This document shows, in pieces, positions 51,885 through 63,833 of a stretch of DNA of 64,000 nt; within the stretch, counting starts at the first letter, position 1; each line of letters opens with the position of its first letter. The stretch is from Syncephalis fuscata. Its lineage: Eukaryota; Zoopagomycota; Zoopagomycetes; Zoopagales; Piptocephalidaceae. The position numbers and the translations under genes are program-made. The stretch is from assembly GCA_025786725.1 (NCBI GenBank), contig JAHLTZ010000001.1:744001-808000 (forward strand), in the 5' to 3' direction. The notes under the pieces were generated by a model. That model searched no databases and had not been told where the DNA came from. It saw nothing but the letters and a program-made list of their open reading frames with translations.

Positions 51885-53037
51885 ATGGCAGCGGCAGCCG
51901 TTCGTGTGCAGGGACGCGTATTCAGACCACCCATGACTACGTCGTGGATGGCTAGCTATACACCAAGATGTTATTCTATGCCAGCCGATGTGCTTTCATC
52001 GACACAGACCAGAGATAGGCTTTTTCGTATTGCTATTGACGGACCAGCTGCCGGTGGCAAGAGTAAGTAGCTAGTAATAAACTGAATGGTAATAGAATAT
52101 TAATGGTCTATAATGTAAATAGGCAGTACGGCACGAACATTAGCAGCACGTTTGGGCTTTCGCTATGTGGATACAGGTATGTAGTATAATATAATATAAT
52201 AAATGTGAGTATACTAATAACAATATTTAATGTTATAAATCAATTTATAATTTATTCAATAATAGGTGCCATGTATCGTGCGGTAAATAAAATAAACCAT
52301 TTATTATTTAACACACTGGCCTAACTATCGATGTATCGTATCGTATAGATTACTCTGTTGGCCATGCGGGCTGGTTTAGACGCCGACAAAGATACGGATA
52401 AAGTACGAGAGTTAACGCGCGAGGCCCGTTTTGACTTTAGTCTGGTTACTGGTAATACACCATCGAATGACCTATCCGCACTGCTACTAGCACCACCACG
52501 ACTACAAGTAACGGTTAATGACGAGGATGTTACGGAAGAAATACGTTTACCAACAGTGACACGTGCTGTAGCAGCCATTGCTAGACTACCAGCTGTTCGG
52601 TCGTTAATGTTGCAGAAACAGCGGGCATTTGGTATGTCCGATGGACGTACTTCTTCTAGTGTTGGTGGAGGACTTGTAATGGATGGGCGTGATATTGGAT
52701 CAGTAGTATTTCCTGATGCTGAATTAAAAGTATTTTTAACTGCCCAGCTTGAAGCACGGGCTCAGCGTCGTTTCCGTGAACTTGCACTAAAGGAATCAAC
52801 TACTACTACGACATCAGAGACGGAGACGGAACGGACAACTGCATTCAACGCACTTGTAGCAGAGATTCGTGCACGTGATCAATCTGACGAGGAACGGGCC
52901 GTATCACCGCTTGTACGTGCTCCTGATGCTGTTCTTATTGATACGTCGCACATGTCATTTCTGAACAAGTAGCGGCTATTGAACATTTGGCACGAGTACG
53001 AATGGCACCACGGCCATCATCATCATCGCCTCTATAA
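51885..53037 (+). CDS. Bacterial-type CMP/dCMP kinase (cytidylate kinase), probably mitochondrial
   Basis: Four exons give about 280 aa. The N-terminus (MAAAAVRVQGRVFRPPMTTS...PRCYSMP) is basic, hydroxylated and acid-free, like a mitochondrial targeting sequence. The kinase core is bacterial Cmk: P-loop RIAIDGPAAGGKSSTARTLA, YVDTGAMYRAITLLAM, PRLQVTVNDEDVTEEIRLP, VARLP-type helix, LVMDGRDIGSVVFPDAELKV, FLTAQLEARAQRRFREL and RDQSDEERAVSPLVRAPDAV, then IDTSHM. It phosphorylates CMP and dCMP. Eukaryotic cytosol normally uses an unrelated UMP/CMP kinase, so this enzyme is likely organellar. One base appears missing near 52957: after SHMS the next frame continues SEQVAAIEHLARVRMAPR to 53037. It diverges from TFC4, 228 bp apart. 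Confidence 0.85.
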
Positions 53038-53925
53038 ATTGACTGAGTTGATTTTACTTGCTATAACAGTCACGTGATGTATTGATGCTAATTCTCTATT
53101 TTCCAATAAACCAGAAACTAATGAATATTTTTACTAGTTGAAAGGAGCACACAAACAGATACACAAATATATGACGAGTCTCTCTCTCTCTCTCACCCAT
53201 CCACTTACTTACTCATTCACTTATTCATTCTATTCTTTTTTATTTGTTGTTTTAGTAACAAAGTGTTGTATAAAGGAGAGAGAGAAAAAGAGAAAAGAAA
53301 AGAGAAGAGAAGAGAGGAAGAGAGCGTATATTTGTGCGTATGTATGCGCTTTCTACTTGTTGTAACAGTTAAGGTATTCTTGATTGTATACTACAAATAA
53401 CGTAGTTTATTAACACGGCCATAATCAGGGAATTACTGCTTGTGATCAGTTCTATCTAGTCTATTTGATTGAATCTGTTTGAAGTACAAGTACAAGTAGT
53501 TGTTGTTGGTTCATACCTTTTTATAGTAAGTGAAACAGTTGTATTTATTGGTGTGGCCTATTAGTTAGATGATAGTCGAGTCTTTGCTTATTATTTAGTG
53601 CATAGACAAAAGAGAAGCACTACAATTAATAGGAGTGCCGTTATAATGGCTGACTATGTGTTCTAGTTGGCATATAGTCTAAATTGTATTATTTTGTGTA
53701 TTAATGTTAATATATTTATTATTGATTTAGACTATTTTGGTACTTGGACTTTGATCAAATAGTTATTATTGGTACATATATAAGGCAATTAAACGCGACA
53801 ATTACTTATATCAACAACAGCAATAACCACAACAATTGATTAAGCCTCTATCGTATTTGAGACGTATATCAACTTAGCCATACTGTTATTCATTCATTGA
53901 CATTATACGGTAAAAGTGGCACATT
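53038..53925. other. Intergenic with CT and GA microsatellites
   Basis: Contains (TC)n at about 53179-53194 and a GA/AGAA-rich tract at 53275-53320. The rest is AT-rich. No gene accepted. Confidence 0.5.
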
Positions 53926-56212
53926 ATGGAAACGGAATTGAATACAGAACGTAATGCTACTTGCACGCCATCTAATACTGTTCAATCTACAGTAGAGAAT
54001 GCTTCGGAACAAGCTAAAGCAACAAAATGCATTACGAGTCCGTTAGCTGATTGCCGTGATGCTTCAACAAGTGCCACGGCAGTATCAAATCGCATGGTTC
54101 ATTCCCGTGAGGTGGAACATAAATTGCGACAGTTAATGAGTCATTTTCCTAGATGTAAATTCCATTTACATGGATTACCACAGAATATGACACAAAAACT
54201 ATCCAATTATTTAGAGGCCAATTCTGCAGTAAGTTATTGACGATAATAGTAACAATATACAGTAATTATTAACATGCCAACTTATTCATTAGCAAGTGGA
54301 CTCTTTCTTCTCAGCGGATGTTACCCATTTAATTGTTAAAGATGAAGCATTTGAACGAACAAAAATGGAAATTGAACAACAGGCGAGGTAAGTATTGGTG
54401 TGATATTCAAGTCTTTAAATCTATACAATATCCATTAATATTGCCAATATTAATTGATTGACACTATATATGTATTCAGGTACAACATGATCTTACTATC
54501 AAGAATGCGTTTCTACACAAAATGCGTGTATGGCCTTTAAACAGTAGGTTGCCTACAAACACTACTATCGAGCATTACTAATATATATATATATATATTA
54601 ATAGAACTAAAAAGATTATTTATCATATTAACTTGTTTAAAAATCCAAAACCCAGTAATTCTCCGTATAATGGCGATCTGGCCAGTCAATTGCGCAATGA
54701 AACAATTTACGGCCCATCTGGACAACAACACGACATTTACTACTTTCCCGATCATTATTGTTATTTGTTAATAGAAGATTTAACAGGACAACACCGACCA
54801 CCTATTGTAGAAAAGTATCCATTGCCACGTGAAAATCAAGAACCAGTATGGCCTAAATTAATGTGTGGTTCTTCGAATCGCAGTCCTTTCCTTAAGTTAA
54901 AGGATACGCCAACAGAAAGACCACCCTTAACTGCAATTGCATTGGCTGGGAATGCTACAACATCACGTGCTCTAGTTGATGGTCCATCAGCACGTAGATC
55001 TACTCTACTAGCACAATCAGCACAACAAGGCATCAGCCATTACAATCACGGGCTGCATCATTACTGTCGGCAATGAATCGTAATGATACACCGACAACAA
55101 CAGCATTGCGGTCTAAATTAGTTAGACCAGTACAACGACAACGATCAAATGGATCAACTCAAGAAGTATCGGTAGCATCGGGTATGCATCCATCCGCCAC
55201 AGCTACTATCCTCTCTACACCTTCATTGTCAACAGCCACGTCTACTCAACAACCACATGCACCTTTTCCACCATCGAAGGCGGTTGAGCGATTGAATCGT
55301 CGTGCATTGGCTACGTTAGAAGAGAATGGTGTTCAATACAGCAATGGTGGTGATCGTGGTATAAAGAAACTATCCACGGGACTGAATAAACCCGCAGTCG
55401 TGGTACCAACTACGGTTAATCGTTTGAGCGTTTATAAAGATCAGGAGAATGCTCAACAACAACAGGCATTAGCAATTGCTGCCACTCTTTCCACAAAGAA
55501 TGAAGGTTCATTACTGGTAAAGACGGCGCGTGCTAATAATAATAGTCCATCGTTTTCATCAATGCCACGTCGTCCTGGTTACTGTGAATCTTGTAAGACG
55601 AAGTTTGAACATCTTGCTGAGGTAATTAACTAGTAATATTTGTAATACATACTAACAGTATTATATTTATATTTATATTTATATTAGCATGGACAAACTC
55701 AAAAACATCGTAGATTTGCATTGAATATAAGTAATTGGAATTCAGTTGATAGTTTATTGGCAGAGATGGAGAATGATGCACTACTAGTATCAACTGTTCA
55801 AAAGAAAAAAGTTGTACATGAAGTGTTTGATCTTGAAAATTTACAAGAGCTAGAAGAGGAGGAAGAGGAAGAACTCGAAGAGGAAGAGGAAGAGGAGTAT
55901 GAAGATGAAGATGACTACGAAGAGGAAGAGGAAGAGGAAGAAGAGTATGAAGATGAAGATGAAACTACATCAGCACCTTGTTCACCTTCACCTTCTACTA
56001 ATGTTACTTCAGCAGATGATGTTTCTACAGATGCAGAACACGAAGTAATACAACTTGGTTTTACGCCACACACTGTTAACAACACTGACGAGAAAGGAAT
56101 AACAACGCCATGTATACCGTCAACTAATACGACAATCGCTGACAATAATGCAAGTTCAGATACGGAACGGCCCGCTTCCATTGTAAAACGTCGCCGATTA
56201 AGTGCCGTTTAA
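53926..56212 (+). CDS. DBF4: DBF4-type regulatory subunit of Cdc7 kinase (DDK), frame broken
   Basis: Six or so exons give about 700 aa. The N-terminal BRCT-like motif N is seen in SREVEHKLRQLMSHFPRCKF, QVDSFFSADVTHLIVKDEAF, AFLHKMRVWPLNKLKRLFII. Motif M-like residues follow (IYYFPDHYCYLLIEDLTGQHRP). The C-terminal zinc finger RRPGYCESCKTKFEHLAEH...KHRRFA provides the CCHH ligands of motif C. Dbf4 activates Cdc7, which phosphorylates MCM for origin firing. A long poly-Glu/Asp tract (55853-55968) and an acidic tail close the protein. Frame breaks, each equivalent to one missing base, occur at the splice near 54480, at the A run 54639-54643 and near 55030. Confidence 0.85.
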
Positions 56213-56537
56213 TTGCTAACAACACTTGTGAGTAATTATAGGAAGACGATTAAGCAGATTTAGTCGTAAAATGTCTTTTTAAATCTTTGATTTAACTTTA
56301 TTAAACTATTTAGTTTTATATCAATCTATTTTCTTATGCTATAGCTTTTTGCTGTTTAGTAATAAACAAGGAATGAACATTGTTCAAATTAGCATTTCTA
56401 AACAGACTAATCGATGATGCATGTTAAGAAAGCACTGTGTTATATTAAACAAAACTAAATGTTTAGTTTATTAATGAGTGAAATTAATTGCTATACAAAG
56501 ACTATATTGCAATGATATGTTAAAACATGTCTACATA
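56213..56537. other. Convergent spacer DBF4 / GH47
   Basis: AT-rich sequence with no gene. It presumably contains both 3' ends. Confidence 0.5.
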
Positions 56538-58306
56538 TCATGGATTATAGATTGGCAAAGGATGGGCCTCAGTATTAAAAACATAGCGATCTAACGGTAG
56601 TACACTGTTATCACCAAAGATTAATAATAGATACTTGAGTGTTTCTGCCATGAAGAATGTTTCCGATGCATCTTGTTTTTGCGTGGGCATTTTAAGTACA
56701 TCCTCCACACTAACTAGACAAGTATTACCGCCGACCGATGAGTTCTTGCGCATAGCAGTAAAAACTTGCCAGGCCTGTTTGCGATATTCGCCATTTTTTG
56801 TAATACGCCAAAGTACAAAAAGACTTTCAACCGTCTCGGGTCGTAGTATATTATAAACTTTTTCGGGTATTGGCTGCATATCGGGGCCGCCTAACCAACC
56901 AGCTGGATTCTGTTTATTTGTAACACTTTGCCTAGTGGTTGTATCATGTGCGCTGGAAGTAGCAAAGGTAACAGCTTCTGGCGATAGACCGCTAACGGTG
57001 CGATGCATGCCCATGCATGTGGTGGTAAGCTCAGCTCCCAAAGCCATATCGTTATCAGCTCGTGCTTTATTTCCAGCATCAGTGGTGGCACCAAGAGCCA
57101 GTACACCACCGAAGGTACACGCTAGATGCTCCATCTCTGGTGTAAAATAAGTTCGAGATGCCATACCAAGATATGTTTGGTTAGTTGTTTTCGAGACACC
57201 TAAGAGATGGCGTCTTGCGCCAACAATCGATGCATCATACCGTGCACGTAGTTTCGGTTCTGTTTTAGACGTTTGCAGCCAACGCTTAAGTAAATACTCT
57301 ATAATAGTGTAGTGCCTGATTAGTTGTGATAATTAATAAATATTAGTATCCCAATTATACATACCATAATAGCTATCGCCGCTAGCGCCGAATCCGTATG
57401 TTCCATCGCCGTCGCTTTTTTCAGTAGATCTGTAAAAGTAATGTATTAAATTAGTAAATTATGCTAATAATACTAATAGTAGCAGCAATGTAGCTTACGA
57501 AAATGATAAGGGTAAAAGCCCGTCCCAGGATTCCATGCGTTCAAGTGCTTCATCGGCCGTTTTGGCGGCTTGCCAGTATTTTGGATCACCGGTTAGTCGT
57601 GATAATTCTCGAAACTCCATTTGCAAAGTGCCTGAAGCTGCCGGTGAGCTTGCCCATGTAGTTGGATCGTCTCGGTTTCGACCTTTGACAAGATTAATCC
57701 AGAAGGTTGGCAGTCCGGTTGTTGTATTAAACGCCGGCAGTAATCGGTCTCCTACCATACGGGCAGCCTTCAGTAGTTCGGGATCGGGCTGGAGCGTGTA
57801 GGCACCCAGTAATCCGCCAATCACACGAATGGTCGTTTCAAAAACATTTACATTATCGTCAATGTTATAGTCGAGATTCTTTACAATCCAATCACGACCT
57901 TCTTGGTACTCTTTTTGTAGATTTGCCAGAAACAGTGTATCTAATGAATCGGCAATCATATAGCCCAAGCTTTTTCCCGTACTAGACCATTGCTTGCCAG
58001 TCTTAGATATTGGCTTGTACTCATCGAATCCAAATGCATGTTCCCTATAGCTTTGCCAGCAGTCTTTGATCGATTTTATCACCACTTCCTTTCGGCACCG
58101 CCATATGTCTTCTCCTTGGCATGGCCCAAGATTAGTAACTCTAGCCGCACCTATCATTAATAAGTGGCTGGTTAGCTTTTTATTAAATTATTGATTTTAG
58201 TGTTACTTTGCGCGAACACTAGTATAGTGCACACACCAATTAATACACCTGCTGGCAATGCGGTGAATAAGATTGCTAGAATTTGTTTTGGTATTATATA
58301 GCGCAT
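56538..58306 (-). CDS. ER/Golgi alpha-1,2-mannosidase (GH47)
   Basis: Four exons give about 518 aa. A short type II signal-anchor (ILAILFTALPAGVLIGA, ~8-24) is encoded in exon 1. The (alpha/alpha)7 barrel follows, with DCWQSYREHAFGFDEYKPIS, SLGYMIADSLDTLFLANL, VFETTIRVIGGLLGAY, YGFGASGDSYYEYLLKRWLQ, PEMEHLACTFGGVLALG, YNILRPETVESLFVLWRIT and KYLLLIFGDNSVLPLDRYVF, then NTEAHPLPIYNP. The acidic residues in FETTIR, DSYYE, RPETVES and the Ca-binding TEAHP Thr are present. The family trims mannose from N-glycans in the secretory pathway. No frame break seen. Confidence 0.92.
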
Positions 58307-59559
58307 AATGAGATATAATTGTATGTAAATATTAAAAGAAGAAATTTAAAGGGGACAAGTATTAAAGCTGTACATGTATTTAAATAGCTGCAGTAAGCAG
58401 CTATGATGATAATGTTGCCTGTGTAATTCTATGACTATCTCTTCAGAATTCCGTTTAATTTCCATCCATGCTTTCATTCACAGCTTCTATCTACTTCAGT
58501 TTATGTACATCAATTATCACACGCTATTCGTTTACAATGCCTTCGTTGCACCCACAACATATTGGTGTGCCGGTTTTCTATTTCCTTTTTTAGCAAGCCA
58601 TTGCTATGGATACGTACATTAACAATGGTGCATGATGAATAAAATGCTGTGTGGTCCATTGCCCCAAATATTTACTAGTTTACCCTGGCACCATTTTATG
58701 CCTAAAAGTAACCAGAGCCGACTTGAGTGTCGTTTTTCTTAAAGGATAAATGTTAGTTGACTTGGCTCTGCATATGCTGTCATGCATATTAAAGCAACAA
58801 TAGATACACAGTGCAGAATGCTTCTAAAAGCTCGTTTATAATATTGATATCCATAATTTTATTAATAAGTTTTAATTGTATTACATTATAAACTATTTGG
58901 CCATGCTACTTGACAACTACCTTTGTCGCCTAGTCAACAGATAGTAAACAGAAATGACCGATAAACTTGGATCTAAATAACCAAAAGCTTTATGATGAAA
59001 TTACGCCAGCACTGTTGGAATTAGCATATTTGGTAAACTATTATACCGACAAAATCATGGTTATTAAAGCTATGTCACCCGCAAGTTCTTTTTCCTTTTT
59101 CTTTCAAGCGCGTGATTCATAACTTATTGTTTACCTTAGTCTTGGTTACATTGTAAATTGGCGGGTGCCCCGGTGTGCATAGTCAAGGAGCGAGATGTGC
59201 TTATCGTAATTATTTATTAGCATAAATAAATAAATAATAAATTGTTAATAAAGCAAAAGCTCCAATATTGCAGCTAACCAATAGTTGATGCAATAATTAA
59301 ACGCTTTCAGTGATATAAATCATACTCAAAATCATGAATTTTATAAAACACCTGGAATATTTATTAGGTATATGGATAGTGTGATAAAGATAATGCTAAG
59401 TATCATTTTTGATTAATGTGACAATGTAATATTTATTAACAATGTAATAGTGTAAATCAATCAACTTAATGAAATATAATTTCATCGGTAATTCAGAAAT
59501 AATTAAATGAACCAAGTGCCAGATTGATTTATAACTGCAGGTGGTTTTTTTAAAGCCAC
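58307..59559. other. Intergenic region
   Basis: AT-rich, with small patches of higher GC near 58640-58760 and 59150-59200. No ORF above 40 codons that I would defend. A transcript start on either side is possible. Confidence 0.45.
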
Positions 59560-59802
59560 TTAGGAGGAACTAGAGATTATGACAGTTGAAGCTGTATTTC
59601 GGCTTACAGGTGTACATATAGGACCGAGTCCACCAAATTTAGGCCAATGTTTAGGACATGGCATCAACGGACTTCTTCTTTCTCTTTTTAACCCGCTGGT
59701 AGTGACAGCACGACGGATTCGATTTGGACCAGCATCCGCCATAGCCAAACTAGCTACAATAACAGCAGCAAGAATATAAACACTATTGATAGAAAGTCTC
59801 AT
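59560..59802 (-). CDS. Small secreted protein with dibasic processing sites
   Basis: ATG at 59802 gives 80 aa: signal peptide MRLSINSVYILAAVIVASLA (cleavage after MADA), a short propeptide-like GPNRIRR, then AVTTSGLKRERR, then SPLMPCPKHWPKFGGLGPIC and a Ser/Thr tail. RR and KR-RR motifs are typical Kex2-type cleavage sites, so a mature peptide starting at AV or SPL is plausible. Two Cys (PC and IC) could pair. No family recognised. Role could be a secreted peptide or effector-like protein (inference). Confidence 0.55.
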   Translation of the reverse strand: MRLSINSVYILAAVIVASLAMADAGPNRIRRAVTTSGLKRERRSPLMPCPKHWPKFGGLGPICTPVSRNTASTVIISSSS

Positions 59803-60541
59803 GGTGATATAGCTTTGGTAGAGTAGACGACTCAAACGGAAGATACAAGTTGAAAGATAGCAAGCAGAAAAGTTAATGTGGCGATACTGCCGTGACGTGT
59901 GTTAAACATCCATTAAATTTATTGCTGCGTATGCTCATGCAGCATTTACCGCATGACCGTGATTTGAGCTACGCGTGACGGATACACATGATCTTTAATT
60001 TGTAGCTTAAATGTGGGTTTGTATTTTAGATCATAATGCTATAGACTTGGCAATACTAATAAATTAGTCTTATTTGGTTAATGTATAATTATATAACAAT
60101 CAATTATTGTCTTCAATAAACATTTAATAAAATTACTGGTTAGCATTGGCTTATCTACTTACATTCCTCTAAAAGCCATTCTTATTTATTCTATTACGTT
60201 AACGTTCAGATAGGGTTGCTAACTATATTTATTTTAAACAATAGTTTTATTTAATGTTAATAAATTTATTATCAGTTTCTAGTTCCATCTTATTTTACTT
60301 GGTGCCATACAGACTATTCAGTTTATTATAGTTAAACTGGGCTAATTAATGGCTAGTAAAAATGAGTTGATTATTAAATTAATATGAAATCTAAATAGGA
60401 GTAATATACTGCAATATTTAACATACACAAGTTCAGCACTGCTTTATATTGCTGATGCTATTTTAGCAAATTAAAAGTAAACAAACCATTTATCGTGTAA
60501 CTCAATGTTTAGTTGTCTTTTTTAAATAGTTTATTTTTGTA
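59803..60541. other. Intergenic region
   Basis: AT-rich sequence. It is the divergent spacer between the small secreted protein and the MFS transporter. No further gene. Confidence 0.45.
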
Positions 60542-62104
60542 ATGAATAGCAACCGACTGCGTAGTTACTGGCTGTCGGCCTATTTATGTGCTGCTGGTAA
60601 GATATTTATGTCTGTAATGATGGACATGCGACTTATAAGTAAGTGAAGCGGGCGATTGGCTTCAAGGTCCCTATCTGTATAGTGTTTATCGTCAGCGGGG
60701 TTTTAGCGACGGTGTAATCACTGCATTATCCGCTCTCGGCTTCCTGTCAAGTGCTTTGTTAGGAGCGTTTGTAGCATCACTCGCCAATACCGGGTAAAAT
60801 ATAAGCATTAAATAGATATTTGGTCGGCACTATTAACAGTCATGCTTTATTTGCACTAGAAATCGACAGCGATATGCTTTAACAGCTATTCTTCTATATG
60901 TCGCAGCCTGCGGCTTATTGTTGATAGGAGGAACATCCATCTGGGCATTAGTACTGGGAAAGTTGGCCAGCGGCATTGCTACTGCTTTATGGTCTCCATT
61001 TTATGAGACGTGGCTAATAGGACAACAATTAAAATATAGTAAGTTTACTTTTTTGATACAGATAGAAAACTTACAACATAATTTGTAGATTTGCCAAATT
61101 CGTGGCTTGATACCACTTTATCTTTGGCTGCATCACTGAATGGTATTATTGCCATTGCCGCTGGTCTTGCTGGAGATGCGCTGATATTATGGTGGCATGA
61201 TACGCTAGAAATGCCATTTGTAGCAGCTTTGATTGCGCTTATCGTCTCGGCTTTGCTTGTTTGCCTGACATGGTCATCAGAAGGACCTCAAACCACAGTA
61301 TGTAGATTTATCAATTAAATACCGTTAACAAAATCTATAGAAAAGCGTCTCAGTAGCTACAAAGTCTAATTCATTTTATGCTTTATTCAAAGGTAGTGCA
61401 TTTAAACCGATAATACATTTACTTATTACTTGCGATAATATTCAGATTCTACAGTGATTTATTTATGTTTTATTCAAATATTGTTTGAATCGGCCATGTA
61501 TACATTTGTATTCTTTTGGGCGCCCATATTACAACAGCGTATTGGCAAGTGATTATATAAATGGATGATTGCAATTTAATATTTCTATTAGACAAAGATC
61601 AGTCATTGCCCTTTGGCAGTATTTTTGCCATTTTCATGGCATCCTATGCATTGGGACCAGTATTTTATCGACAAATTACCGGTCGGGCCAGCAATCCATG
61701 GATATACGCATCATTGTTTGCTACTGCAGGCCTCTGTTTATCATTGGCCAGCTATTCCACTTTATCGGTTTGGACAACTGCCATCGCATTGGCGGTTTTT
61801 GAATTTCACTGTGGATTATACGCACCGTGGTCGGCTCGTTGGCGTTCCAAGTATATTCCCGAAACAATGCGCGGTACAGCCACTAGTCTTGTTACCGGCC
61901 CTATGAACTTGATAGTTGCTGCAATATTATTAACTGTAAGTGAAATCACTACAACGACTAATTTATACACACTTTAATCAACATATAAAACGTTAGTTGG
62001 GCGATAATCCAAGCTTAGGATTACAACTGGCGGGAGGCATGCTCTTTATCGCTGCTTACTTAGCCATTCGATTACCTTTTGCTATTCATGTCAAAAAAGA
62101 ATAA
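60542..62104 (+). CDS. MFS transporter, MFSD5/MOT2 (molybdate-anion) type
   Basis: About seven exons give roughly 400 aa and about 11-12 transmembrane helices. Signatures of the MFSD5/MOT2 branch: GDWLQGPYLYSVYRQRGFSD near the start, LGKLASGIATALWSPFYETW, NLPNSWLDTTLSLAASLNGI, and FESAMYTFVFFWAPILQQRI in the middle, then FAIFMASYALGPVFYRQITG and FEFHCGLYAPWSARWRSKYI with PETMRGTA. In algae and animals this branch is linked to molybdate uptake. The intron at about 61550-61591 uses a GC donor (GCAAGT) rather than GT, giving an in-phase R-I-D-K junction. It is convergent with the MCT-like gene, 43 bp apart. Confidence 0.82.
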
Positions 62105-62147
62105 AACTATTAGATATCATTAAACGTTTATTTCAATGCTGTGCCTT

Positions 62148-63833
62148 CTAAATCTTTACAAGCCATTGATGAGTCAATTTTTGTCTGACGAGAATAATAG
62201 CCATAGTGGCACCGCAAACAATCATGACGCCTGTATAAACAATTAGTGGCATATAGCCATGTTCGCTTTTAGTAGCATCAAGTATAGCACCGGCAATGGG
62301 CGATCCAATCAAATTACTAACACCAGTTGATGCATAAATCATACCGGTAACCGTAGTGAGACCGTCCATACCTATAACAAAACATAATAAATCTATATAA
62401 ATATTTGTCTGGTATAAGCACTGGTGGACACTTACCGAATGCTACAGTAATAACCACTGGTGTTAATGCAGCAAATCCGCCCATAAATAATCCATACAGT
62501 AGTGAGAATATTACCAAGGGTGCCATGCCGGTCGAAGGTAACCAAACTACTAAACAAACTATACCAGCAAGCATGACACTGCCGACATACGTGTTGATTC
62601 GACCCACGTAATCAGATGCTAATCCTAGTGTGATACGACCCACGGCTGATGCACCATTCATAATGCCTATTAGTACAGCGCCATCCGTTTTTGTAAGGTC
62701 AGCCGATGTTGCATAGGCTAAATAGATATTTAGTATACTATTGTTATAAGCCATATCCACTTACAAGGAATATAGTAGAATGGTACTAGATATCCCAAAC
62801 TACAAAACATGTTAGTAATCCATAACCCAAAAAATGCTGGATTCTTAATTCGTTCCCAGAACCATTGACGTGATCCAATAGCTGGCGCAGTCGTTTCTTT
62901 TGTATTATCATTATTATCATTTACTATTGCTTGTTCACTGTTTACGTTAATAATATGTTCCGACTTTTCTTTAATACTATGACCGTTGGAACCTATTGAT
63001 GAAGTAATATCTGCTACAATGCCTTCATTCTTATTATCCATATTATCATTTTTACTATTAATTGTTTCTTTATATTCCTTTACTTCTACTTTTGCTTCTT
63101 CCATTGGAGGCTGTGGTCTGTGGCGGGCAGACGTATAAGCAGAATGGCAATCAACATAGCTACTAATATCCATGCAGCTAGACAGCGCAGTGTCCATGCA
63201 ACACCGATGGTATCAATAAGTTTACGTGTTATCGGTGCCATGGCCATACCGCCTAATCCAGAGCCTGAAACAGCAATACCTGTAGCAAATCCACGTCGCT
63301 TATCAAACCATCTTGGTGGCGTGGCTACAACTGGATAAAAGGCGAATGAAGTACCCAGACCAAACATCAAGCCTTGTGTTAGATAAAGATGCCAGATCTA
63401 TACAACGTATTCAAGTAGTCAGTAATTATTAGTATTAAGGAACATTGATTTACCTCGGTGGCCCATGATGCCAACAGTAGTCCCAAACACATCAACACGG
63501 TACCGATAAGCATAGCTATACGATAGCCTAACCAGTCGCCCAATCGTCCAGTTAATACGCCAAATAATCCAAGGGAAGCATAGGATACGGAGCCGACAAA
63601 TGTTATGCCAGTAGTTGTAGCTCGGCCACGGTACATCTCGGTATATTGCTGTTGGAACACGCCATAGGTATATTGCACACCATACATTGCAAATAGAGCG
63701 AGAAATGACGCAAATACCACGACCCAGCCGTATAGTTGTCACGGCTTATAAATAGGGATTTACGCGACACATGATCTGTCGACTGAGTAGCAACAGTAGC
63801 TTTATTAGTCTTCGTTAAAGGCGGCGAGGTCAT
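62148..63833 (-). CDS. MFS transporter, monocarboxylate (MCT/SLC16) type, frame broken
   Basis: Five exons. The N-terminal MCT motif is split by a lost base: after SRDN the other frame reads GWVVVFASFLALFAMYGVQY (TM1). Then GVFQQQYTEMYRG, ASLGLFGVLTGRLGDWLGYR, GLGTSFAFYPVVATPPRWFD and KRRGFATGIAVSGSGLGGMA give the first six helices. A long cytosolic loop rich in Asn/Asp/Lys/Glu follows, then FWERIKNPAFFGLWITNMFC, GIMNGASAVGRITLGLASDY, LLYGLFMGGFAALTPVVITV and NLIGSPIAGAILDATKSEHG for the second half. The family moves monocarboxylates or related organic acids across membranes, so the substrate is unknown. The second frame loss is at about 63119-63125 at the start of the loop. Confidence 0.82.

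Noticed and set aside
53138-53365. 75-aa ORF with Ser/Leu and Lys/Arg/Glu runs
   Set aside because: It is a translation of TC and GA microsatellites.
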